A stretch of 64,000 nucleotides of DNA from the NCBI GenBank assembly GCA_013407085.1, contig JACCGJ010000189.1:16196-80195 (forward strand), given 5' to 3'. Position numbers and translations under genes: made by a program. Below the pieces are notes generated by a model. The model was not told where the DNA came from and ran no database searches. It worked only from the letters and a program-made list of their open reading frames with translations. Of this stretch, positions 20,272-30,500 are shown one piece after another. The stretch is from Atriophallophorus winterbourni. Its lineage: Eukaryota > Platyhelminthes > Trematoda > Plagiorchiida > Microphallidae. The stretch's first letter is position 1; each line of letters starts with the position of its first letter.

Positions 20272-20723
20272 GAATACCATTCCGAAACGCTAAAATCTCA
20301 CCGGAAGCACAGGGCCGGTTTCGAGGTTTTTGCCTCTCATCAGCTATGCGTATCCGCTGGACTCTTCGCGTTTCGAACTAGTATTTGTGTAGACGGATGG
20401 CGCAATGCGAATCGAAGTTCTCGTCTACTCGCTACTTTATAAGTAGCTGAAGGGACTAAACTAAGCCCCAACTGATCGAACGGCGTATTGCCGCGAGGGT
20501 TATTACAACCCCAGGATAGTTCGAAGTGGAATACCATTCCGAAACGCTAAAATCTCACCGGAAGCACAGGACCGGTTTCGAGGTTTTTTGCCTCTCATCA
20601 GCTATGCGTATCCGCTGGACTCCTGGGGTTGTAATAACCCTCGCGGCAATACGCCGTTCGATCAGTTGGGGCTTAGTTTAGTCACTTCAGCTACTTATAA
20701 AGTAGCGAGTAGACGAGAACTTC
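20272..20723. repeat. Complex repeat: direct 93-bp repeat plus inverted 103-bp repeat
   Basis: 20272-20364 is repeated directly at 20529-20622 with almost no change (shared strings include CCATTCCGAAACGC and CAGCTATGCGTATCCGC). 20414-20516 is the near-perfect inverted copy of 20621-20723 (shared strings include CGGCGTATTGCCGCGAGGG). The inverted arms are separated by about 105 bases that contain the second direct copy. The high identity implies recent origin. No coding sequence is present. Confidence 0.85.
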
Positions 20724-20814
20724 AGTTCACATTAGGCTATTCCAAGTTTTTGCATCAAGCCACGTGAATCTTGCTCTCACTTACCGTCCTGATAAGTGCG
20801 AACACTATAATTCA

Positions 20815-21490
20815 ATTCAATTTAATTTAATTTTAATGGTCTAGAAAACATATAGCTTTACAAAAAACCACAGAATAATATGTAAACAACGAATAATACA
20901 ACAAGCAAAAATGGGATTAATTTGCTTACTGAGCAGTTCAAGAATCAATTAAAAATCTAAAGGGCAGAAATTGTTTTCGATTTGTGGGATAACAAATGTA
21001 GATGCATGATGTTAAGATGTATAGTTTTCTTCTATGCACGGGTTTAGGGTCTAAAAAGCATCAAGGCTTCTCTTGAAAGTTTGCTGGTTTGGTGAGTTTA
21101 CAACATTATCTGACAGATTGTTCCAAGTAAAACAAACTCGCACGGCAAAAAATGTCGTCTGCAGTTGAGTCTCGAATGAGGGACAGTTAGAGTAAATGTG
21201 TGAGCTCTTGTATTATACGAGCTCCGTAGATTCAATAAGCATTGTAGAGGGTGATTTTCGGTATTTAAAATATTGTAAACCAGAATCAAATCCCCTCGGA
21301 GACGACGACGTGGATAATCAAATAAATTTAGCGTTTTGATTCGCTCATTGTATGGTTTCCAGCTGAGTCCAGTGAGAAGTTTGGTAGCTCGATGATATAT
21401 ACGTTGCAAAGTCGCAACATCTTTTTTAAGCCATGGCGACCATGCTTGAACTGCATATTCCATCGTGGGTCTGATGTACGTATTTATAAT
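20815..21490 (-). mobile_element. CR1-like LINE 3' fragment, family b
   Basis: The minus strand reads MEYAVQAWSPWLKKDVATL, YHRATKLLTGLSWKPY, YPRRRLRGDLILVYNIL and SRLNCRRHF: the last ~120 codons of the CR1 reverse transcriptase. The 3' UTR to 20815 matches the copy ending at 13062 and finishes in AATT-type repeats. The 5' side is truncated near 21490. Confidence 0.85.
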
Positions 21491-21589
21491 TCAGGGAATT
21501 GACTGTTTTGAGAACCTACCGGAAATTCTCTTTAGGAGTGACAATTTATGCGATGTTTTTCGATAGACGTAGTTGTAGTGGCTCGACAT

Positions 21590-22035
21590 CCTGTGAAAAT
21601 TTTAGAACTGAGAAATTACAAAGAGCGCTTGTACGCCACAGTTGGATAAGACTGGTACGACCAACCTGTTCAATCACATGTGTCCAAACACATGTTTAAT
21701 GGGGTTAAACCCATAACCATGAACCAAAATATTCATTTGCATGCTTTTCCGTCACACACCCGACGACCGGTTTCGTGCTGTATGCACGGTAGGGACAGTA
21801 AGATCAGGATCCGCATGCGTTTGAAACAGTGGAAGAATGGTAAACAAGCAGCGCTTTTATCCCACTGTTGGATAAGGCTGGTACGACCAACCTGTTCAAT
21901 CACATGTGTTCAAACACACGTTTAATGGGGTTAAACCCATAACCATGAACCAAAATATTAATTTGCATGCTTTTCGTCACACACCCCACGACCGGTGGGT
22001 GTGATTGAATAGGTTGGTCGTATCTTATTGACGTG
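21590..22035 (-). repeat. Hammerhead satellite, tandem units of about 226 bp
   Basis: Two head-to-tail units: GTTGGATAAG-CTGGTACGACC occurs at 21641 and again at 21867, a 226-bp period. Shared blocks include a TTAATGGGGTTAAACCCATAA palindrome-like segment and CACCCxACGACCGG. Read on the minus strand, each unit should carry a hammerhead, but at 21770-21800 a deletion has removed most of CTGATGA (stem II, GAAA and stem III remain), and in the right-hand unit only the stem III/stem I side is left. The same satellite occurs intact at 25440-25835. Confidence 0.8.
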
Positions 22036-22109
22036 GATACACACTAAGAGGAAAATCGACCACTGATCCTGTTCATTCCCACGAGACGTGACACACTGTA
22101 GGTGTACTA

Positions 22110-22295
22110 TAGGCTTTTTAGCGGTAATGTCAAATAAATGGTGCTGGGTTGACTACTACTTAATCATGTTCCCTGTCCTGACAATCACCCTTGTTCTGAC
22201 GAAGCTTCTGTGTCAACAGTGAAACGTTACCCAAAACCTACTCTGGCCGATTGCACTCAAATTTCCTTGCATCATGATATACATCATGTTTATGT
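22110..22295 (+). repeat. Penelope-associated repeat with hammerhead-like core
   Basis: CTGACGAAGCTTCTGTG is followed by GTGAAACGTTACCC and CCGATTGCAC, as in the copies near 42.2, 54.8 and 55.4 kb. Stem II is disrupted here. No reverse-transcriptase or GIY-YIG sequence is seen next to it. Confidence 0.5.
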
Positions 22296-22879
22296 GATAT
22301 ACTGACTTCAGCAATTTGATTGGTACTAAAACGTTTTTCGTGAATGATGGATATTCTGAAATAGAGTTTCAAAATGCTATCATCAATGGACTACGGTTAA
22401 GTTTGCTTCGTACCGTGGAAACGTTTGTCATGATGATATTCTCTTTTCAAAATATTTTCGCTTTAAATTTCCTCCGTTTCAAGGATTTCATTAATTTCTC
22501 GAACAAAAGTTTCCTTTTATGCCTAGAAATGCATTATATATTGAACTCTCGGCAATATTTGTTGAACGTGGAGTATCTCAAAGCAGTTTCCGAACGACAT
22601 TTTCATCATCGTAAGCGTATTAAGATTTCAGCATTTCCTAATGCACATGGCGAATCGGATATACGAATATGGGGTGTGGCTAGCAGTGTAGTACACACGT
22701 TTTGGTAGAGAACGGTAACGGCAATCAACCACCTGCTCAGTACATCACGGTGCATTGGTTTCTATCGATGTTTCACCTAATTTTCTATCCCAGTTCGCTG
22801 TGTTTGCACAATTAAATTTCCCCACATTCGCCTATACACCAATCTTCCTGTTACACTAAGCGCGCTGCATAGTGTGCAT
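22296..22879. other. No recognisable feature
   Basis: A 130-codon open frame at 22316-22708 has no domain signature or splice context and is not called. Nothing else is recognised. Confidence 0.3.
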
Positions 22880-23400
22880 TCGCGCTGAGCGCTAATCAGG
22901 AGCTTTCGAATGAAATGCAGTACTCTACTCTACGACGCAACACAGGAGCAAGAAGTGCCGAAAGGTTCGAGGACGACAATTGTGAACTCGTGACGTTTCG
23001 GGTATCTGATTGATTACATTTGAACGGTTCGAGCGACAACATCTTCATGACCATTAGAAGACGGACAACGTCAGCCGCAATCGAACGATATGCAATTCGT
23101 CAATGTGGGTCAAATGAGCCCTGCGTGGCGAGGGCATGAAGTATCTCGTTTGGCACGAAATCGACCGACAAATCAGATCGAAGTGACAATCTGGACAGGC
23201 ATGTTTGAGGATCACCGTTGCGATTGTTTGCTTGCCTATATAAGATATGAGTGTTTCATTGTGCCTACTAAACGCATTTGACCAATCGGCTTTTCTGTTG
23301 TGGGTGAACGCGACTAGCGTTGTATGGATTGACCTCAGGGATTAATCGAGACGCCATCGATATGCAGGCATATAACGCGGGGGTGGGGGGTGGAACGTGG
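22880..23400 (+). repeat. Interspersed repeat X, copy 2
   Basis: It is parallel to 26010-26430, sharing in order GAGCGACAA, a CGATATGCAA block, CACGAAATCGA, ACAAATCA, GACAGGCATGTT, CTAAACGC-TTT, GTGGGTGAACGC and GATTAAT. About 450 bases are related at moderate identity. No coding capacity. It could be a non-autonomous element or a SINE-like repeat. Confidence 0.55.
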
Positions 23401-23919
23401 ACCGACGACACGAATGTTGCGATTAGTGGTCAGTTGACCTTGTTGACCTGAAATGACCTGACGCAATCAATTTCGTCTCCTCTCCCCACCCCACTTGCTA
23501 CAATATGATATTCTAGTTGGATTAATCAGTCGTCTATAGACCAAATTTTAAAGTAGCTTCTGATGCAGTAACATAAATATAAATACCCAGCAAGCTACGA
23601 TTGCGGTCACCTGAATTAATTTGCCAAGCAATATGTGTCATCTGCCATGTACAGGCTTACTGGTCTTTTGGCGTTTGTATCGTGTACATTGCTTGTATGC
23701 ATTTTAAGTTTTAAGCTTTGAACTATTGGAAAATAGTCTTTCAAATATGCTCTTATTCATTTGCAAACAATGAATGATGATCTGGTTCGCAATCCGATAC
23801 CAATTACTGTTAACGGTGTACTTGTAGGTTTTTAGCACGTATAGTAATTTTGTGCCTACACGCACCACACTTTTATGCTAGCACAACACTAATTTTGGTC
23901 AATTTAAAGTGTTCTGAGC
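23401..23919. other. No recognisable feature
   Basis: No coding exon or repeat is recognised. Confidence 0.3.
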
Positions 23920-24030
23920 GCTTGACCCGGTATCACTTTGTGATTCTGTACTTGAACATCGCGGTTTTCATGTGAGAACCCTATTTAACAGGGATGTTCA
24001 CGTACACCTGTGTTAAACAAGTAATGGTAC
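23920..24030 (+). repeat. Hammerhead-satellite repeat fragment
   Basis: GAGCGCTTGACC, TCACTTTGTGATTCTG, TTGAACATCG and GAACCCTATTTAACAG are shared with the copies near 3.4, 46.9 and 51.3 kb. The ribozyme part is absent. Confidence 0.55.
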
Positions 24031-24278
24031 TGCATTTTACTCATAACGTACTTGGGCTGCTGCTTTAATATTGACAATGAAAAGCTATCCGAGGGAATGT
24101 TCGATTGTTTTCAGCAACGAAATGTTCACAGCCATGTCGCAGCAAAATATGATGCGGCATCCAATGAGAGACCATTAATTAATGAACCAATCGCCGACGA
24201 AATTGAAAAGGTTGCGTAACATTTCTCGCAGATGATATTGATTAACACGAACATAAATTATCAAAATCCACATTGCCA

Positions 24279-24581
24279 TCAATGTTTAAAACTTCTCTCC
24301 ACTCGGCGAGTTTGAATTAGATGTTGAATCTTCTTGCTCAACGCCAAGAATATGATCAAGATGGGTAACGACAAGAGACCGAGTACAACGGCGTGGAACA
24401 ACATTAAATGGGCGAGAGTCCAATGACGTGAAAGTTCACTCAAACGCGTCCAAACCATGATATCGGAGAAGCGAAATCCCACTTGTTCCAGATACACACT
24501 GGGCCAGCCATCGTCATTCTCTGACCAGAAGTATGCATCGTTCAGTGTGCGTTCCGTTTCCATTGTCCAGCCAATACCCCA
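24279..24581 (-). CDS. Gene A exon 7: juxtamembrane, transmembrane helix, cytoplasmic tail
   Basis: The acceptor CATTTTCTAG ends at 24582. The exon reads WGIGWTMETERTLNDAYFW, then NDDGWPSVYLEQVGFRF, then a hydrophobic helix with VVLGLLSLPILIIFLAL, and ends in a short basic tail with stop at 24279-24281. Its phase matches exon 6 exactly. One membrane span near the C-terminus together with the signal peptide implies type I topology. The tail after the helix is about 18 residues and shows no motif I recognise. Confidence 0.82.
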   Translation of the reverse strand, partial: WGIGWTMETERTLNDAYFWSENDDGWPSVYLEQVGFRFSDIMVWTRLSELSRHWTLAHLMLFHAVVLGLLSLPILIIFLALSKKIQHLIQTRRVERSFKH

Positions 24582-27500
24582 CTAGAAAATGACGCAAGAT
24601 TTCGCGAATTTTGAAGCTAGCGTATGATTTTATGGTAATGTGGCATGAATCCCTCAAAATAATGAAATTCTGTGTCGTAGATACAAAGATAACGAATTAT
24701 TCAAACAATAGACTGGTTTTGATCGCAGTAATCCTTTACCGGTTTTGAAACTTAGCGCTATAGATTACTTGTAGCCTCGATTACAGGTGTATCAAATACT
24801 ATAATTCACGCTTGTTGAAATGCGGTCGCATTTTTGTTAGTCTGACACTTCTCGTCATATCTCTCCTCGGATTTATACAATTCCAAGAATTGTATTACTT
24901 TCGACCATAGCTATCAGAATTCATACGTATTGATCTTGTCAGCCGTTCAACAGCAAAGTTACCGTTTCGCCTTAAATATCTCAGTTTGCTCACGCGCGTA
25001 AACTGCTAACTAACTGTTCTATAATTGCAAAATCGCATCAAGCTACGCAGTTTTCTATCTTGTGTGGTTACCGTGTTATTGTGGATTATTCGCTAAATGA
25101 CGAAATCACCAATGTATTCACGAATTCAAGCGCAACTCTATCTACCAGTCGACCAAGTGCTCATCGCTCAACCGACCGGCCCAATTCAGGCTACTAACAT
25201 GTGTAACCGCGTCACGGGATCCAACACCGGCGAAAGAATCAATCGATCAAGCTGTGACTGTGCGGAGTTTGTCCCGACACCGACATGGAACCAAGTTGAC
25301 CTCTGCGCTAACTGCCTGGACCCGGTAAGCAGTGATAGTGCTTCTGTTAAATGTACTTTTGGCGATTTACATCTGCACGTGACCTGTGTACTTTGATTGA
25401 TTAGTGTGTAAGGCATGAGAACGATAATAACTATCCATCTGTTAACCAAAATATTCATTTGTATGCATTTCCATCACACACACCCCACGACCGATTTCGT
25501 GCTGTTTGCACTCATCAGGTAGAGACAGTAATATCAGGATCCGCATGCGCTTGAAACAGTGGAGGAATGGTAAACAAGTAGCGCTTGTATGCCACTGTTG
25601 GATAAGGCTGGTACGACCAACCTGTTCAAAGCATGTGTCCAAACACATGTTAAATGGGGTTAAACCCATAACCATGAAACAAAATATTCATTTGCATGCA
25701 TTTCAATCACACACCCCAAGACCGGTTTTGTGCTGTTTTCACTCATCAGGTAGGGACAGTAAGATCAGGATCAGCATGCGCTTGAAACAGTGGAGGAATG
25801 GTAAACGAGTAGCGCTTGTAGGCCTGTATGTATAAAAATAAAAGCCATGCCACATAATGATACCGTGGAATTTACGCTGGAGTACTATGTAGAATGTTCA
25901 ATTTTTAATATAATTATTTTGTTGTTAGAAAACACGCTTGATGCGATAATGTGGAAGTATGAAATACATTAGCTATGAGTGCTAATTACGAGTTTTTGCA
26001 TGATATTCTGAACACCACACTAGGGGGTAACACAAGAACAAGAATCGCCGAAAAGACCGACTTCGACAATCGGGTTTCAAGATGACTGCACCAATACGAT
26101 GCGAGCGACAATATCCTCCAAGAGGAGATGGGAAATGTCAACCACTATCGATTGATATGCAAATCATCAGGGCTGGTGTGTTTGAACCGGTTGTCACGAA
26201 ATCGATTAACAAATCACATCAAAGCGATAACCGGGACAGACATGTTGAGGTCAATGTTGCGGCCACATAAGATCTCCGTACATTTGGTTCTTTGTCATTT
26301 ACGCAATAAACGCGTTTCACCAATTGGCTTTCTTTTGTGTTTTGGGATTTGTGGGTGAACGCAACTAGCATTGGAATGGCTGATCTCGAGGATTAATTGG
26401 GGCACAATCATCTACTGGCTGTGAAACGTGTGGGTGCCCTGATCAATGTTCAATCGAGTATCCTGAAGCCTGTCAATACAACGTAATCGACTTTAGAACA
26501 CAAAACGCCTTTTGGCCCTTACCAACGTGATGTGATCACATTTGGTGATTTCACTACGTACATTACGATGCGTTAACAGAGTATTTCTGAGAGCAATGGG
26601 TAATCGCTAAATTTCAAATAAGGCCGATGTTGCGCATGGCTGGAATGCGTATTCAAATTGTCTTAGCACAGGTACTGGCGACTCTCAGTACTGTTCGTAC
26701 TTCGCAAAACTACAAAATATCATCTGAAATTGAATACTGGTCACAATGCGTTCATATAATATCAAACTGCTTACTACGAGGCCCTATTTGTATCTGTATA
26801 CCTTCGCATCATGATTAAGTGACCTTTTGCTAGGAACGACAGAGTTGATTTTGTGCTGCATGTAATCTTTTTGACACGGTCCAACCGCGAGAGCTAGCAG
26901 AGCTCAACTTGCAGACAGAGCCATTCCTTATGAGAGTATCAATTACAATCCAAAAAGCATTCAAATTACTAACGGACACTTACACTCCTGACCAATTTAG
27001 TACCCAAACTTTGCGGTATAATTTTTTCATCTCCAACCGCGTCGGCACATGATTCAATGAACCCCTTGCATCGGCCGTATTCGATGTTGTGTCCAGAGCA
27101 TCTGTTCGGGATGGGACATCTCCGATGTCTGGTGCGTCGTCCGAGTCCGCATGAAACTGAGCATTCGGACCAAGGACTCCATCCAGACCAGAACAAGGCC
27201 GGGGGAGGGCGTTCACAGCGCGCTCCACTGTAGCCGAATCGACAGCTACAGCTGTAATCAGACCCAGAATAAGTTGGATTTCGTTGAAAGATGGTAAACA
27301 GTGCAAATACGAGAAAACGTTCACAAAGGTAAGCAACAAATCTACGCATGAAATCTCGATAGACAAAGCTCAGGCAAATAGGCACTCCAATGAAAATTTT
27401 GTAATTCAAAAATTGCTTGTGACGGTTTTGACAGTAAGACACTGGCATTAGCATTGTAACTATGTTTTAAGGAGTATTCATTTATGCGCGATAATCAAAG

Positions 27501-30500
27501 TTTATTTTATGAAAAATTTAACTAGAGGAATTAGATCGCCATATTTACAGCATATTGAAAGCAAATGTACAGTCATCTAGTTGACTAAACCTGTTTAAAA
27601 ACCATAAAGCGTTTCTGAAGATCTAACGAATCATGAATACATACTGATGGCCATTCGTGATTTCATTCATTAAGGAAAGCATTCGAATTCGCACTGCGAA
27701 TTCACCATCGTGCAACGAAACGTTTTTCGGTGTGTCATTCATGCGAGTATTAAACGCGATGGTTTGTGGTAGAGACATCCTTCGTTATGGTTTCGACCGA
27801 ATCTTTTGAAATATTGAACAAATTGACCCAGACGATCCACAATTAATGCACCGGACTAAACTTTCGCTCTTATGTGTGAACATCAACAGTACCTATACAG
27901 CGCTTCGGGTGGGACTCGAACCCCCCATTGTATTCCCACGCCCAAGTTTGGGCTACCGTCCACCTTTTGGCAGATTGCGACGAATTATGGGGGAACTTAC
28001 CTTACGTTACGAAGTATTTCTTTCACCAAACCATCCAGTAAAACGGTATTTTACGTGAAGGTAGACACTAAATACTAGACGCACAATTACACGCTTGTAA
28101 TAATAATAAGGTATTTTCTTTCAATCCGTGTCTTTTTTCAGGGAAAAATTACCCTGTACACTCAACTAGCTTTCGTAATTTTAAAACTAAATTTGACGAG
28201 CTGTCATCCAGTCATCCGTTTTCAGTATGTAATCTATTCTCTCAACGCCTCATTTTGCTGCACTCACATTTTGATTTTCACAATTCCATGGAAAGTTTGT
28301 TGCTTTTTACACCATCAAATACCTTAAATCATCTTTAATTCAAACTTAGGATTCAAGTATTCAAGGATTTATGGTTAAAAAGTTAATACTTTACAACACC
28401 ACATGTCGTATCCTCCTTTGTGTAAATTCGCATAGACCCAGACGTCGCAATCTTTTGGTGTACTGAACATTGCGAAGACCCATCACTAACTTTGCTGCTC
28501 TATGATAGATTTTATCGAAGAGAGCAATATCTTTTCGCAACCAAGGAGCCCAGACCTCTACCGCATACTAAATCGTAGGGCGAAGGTAGACATTCATTAT
28601 CCTTGGTAAGGTTACCACAGAGAATCTTCCAAATATTATTCGAAAGATACCCAACAATCTGTTTGCCCGTCGATATATATTCTGGCAGTGCTCTGTGCTC
28701 TTCAGGTTCCCGCTAATCCACACTCCAAGATCTTTTTCCAACGAGTTCCATGCTAGGTTTTCAGTTCCTAATCGATATGTCCAAGGAACATTCTTGCCAA
28801 GATGGAGCATCATACATTTCTGTGTGTTGAATGACATGTCATTCATGGCCGCCCAATTCGACACGCTGTCCAAATCCATTTGCAGTTTCTCACAATCCTC
28901 TGCAGAACTTATTGGCGTCCAAATTTTCATGTCATCCGCGAACAGGACCATTTTGGACGATATGAGGGGGGGGGTAAATCATTTATGTACAGCAGAAAGA
29001 GGAGCGGGCCTAGCACAGATCCTTGTGGGACTCCACTGGTGGTTTTGAACGTTTGGGATAGCACTCCGTTAACTTTAACTTGGGCGTCGCGATCTGACAG
29101 ATAGTCGCACAACCATGAGAGGAGTGGATCACATATTCCTAAACGCATCAGTTTTTGAAGAAGCAAATGATGATTGACTCTGTCAAAAGCTTTTGAAATG
29201 CCTAGGTAACAGACGTGGATGCAAGAACTTCTATCCAACTCCTTTGTCCAGTCGTCTAACGCTATGAGAAGATTCGTTAGACACGAGCGATGAGATCGAA
29301 ATCCATGCTGCGCTGGCCAAAACAAATTCTGCGATTCAAAGTGTGCAACCATTCTTTTCGAGACAATACGTTCCATGAGCTTAGCAATAACAGGTAAAAG
29401 TGTGACGGGACGATAATTTGCAGCGTCAGATCGGCAACCGCCGGTACAACTCCCTTGAGCAGCGAATAGTTAAAGAGGCTGGAGAGTGGTTCACAAAGCT
29501 GACGGTGACAGAACCTGAGCACATTCGGGTGATGCCATCCGCTCCTGGGGATTTTCTTACATTTAGTTTGAGTAAATGACTTGCAAAAATCATTGGATTT
29601 ATCGAAATATCGCACAATGTTTCGATTCCTGGTTCGATTGAATACTCAAAACGTCCCACTGAAACCTTTGGCACGAACACTTTAGAGTAGTAAATTGCTA
29701 GAGCATTTGCGGTTTCTAATGCTGTTTCAGTGAGTTTTTCACCATTTTGGATGGGAAAAATACCTGGTTTGACTTTCGCTTTCGCGTTCATGATTTTGTA
29801 TAGTAACTTAGCCAGTGCAAAATGAGTGCGGCAACTGTTTTTATCGAGTTTCTGTTTAATAAATAAATGGTGACCAGTTTGTAACACCTAGTGACGCATC
29901 ACCAATCAGGAAATTCTCCACGATAGCTTAATGTAAGCGGCAATGATACATTTTTGATTACATTAGATATTACAATTGAATCATTTGCTAAGAACTTTTG
30001 GTTGGAAGTGTTTAAAGAGTAATGATGACGACGATTTTAGTAAAGTTTTGTGGAAAGAATTTTGCCGTCATGTAGAAATAGTGTAAGTTGTTGTAGATTA
30101 CGTGAATTCTCGACAAGCATATCAATACGGATGACCATGATGGTAAATAGAGTGATGCTGCTAAAAACGTGGAAGATGATCAAGATGAGAAAATCGTTGC
30201 GTTGGAAGCAGAAGCCTCGGTATATTTATGATACATGATAGTGTCGTCAACGTCTGCTTTATATTAACTATATCCCAGCTCAAATCGCGAGCCAAATAAC
30301 GGAACAAGTGAGTGGTAAGCCGCAACTAGAAAAAAATGGGCACGCACGCATAACCGTATGGCTCGTCTCGCAGGTCTAGTTCACTCTCCACTGGGGGGTC
30401 TTTGTCCAGACATATTCCTCCGTTCATGCATGGATTGACCACTTCGTTACATTCGTTTATATTGACACAGCGTGGGTTAGCATGGCTCTCTATTCGCATG

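Larger units (their letters stand above)
25446..25835 (-). repeat. Hammerhead satellite, tandem units of 231 bp
   Basis: CTCATCAGGTAG-GACAGTAA occurs at 25511 and at 25742, a period of 231 bp. Each unit (minus strand) carries a hammerhead. The unit shares AACAGTGGCATACAAG and the CTTACTGTC block with the dispersed repeat near 3.4 kb, so the two are subfamilies of one superfamily. The array lies in intron 6 of gene A in the sense orientation of that gene. Confidence 0.85.

Noticed and set aside
22316..22708. 130-codon plus-strand open frame
   Set aside because: No domain signature, no splice-site context and low-complexity hydrophobic composition. It is most likely chance in AT-rich sequence.
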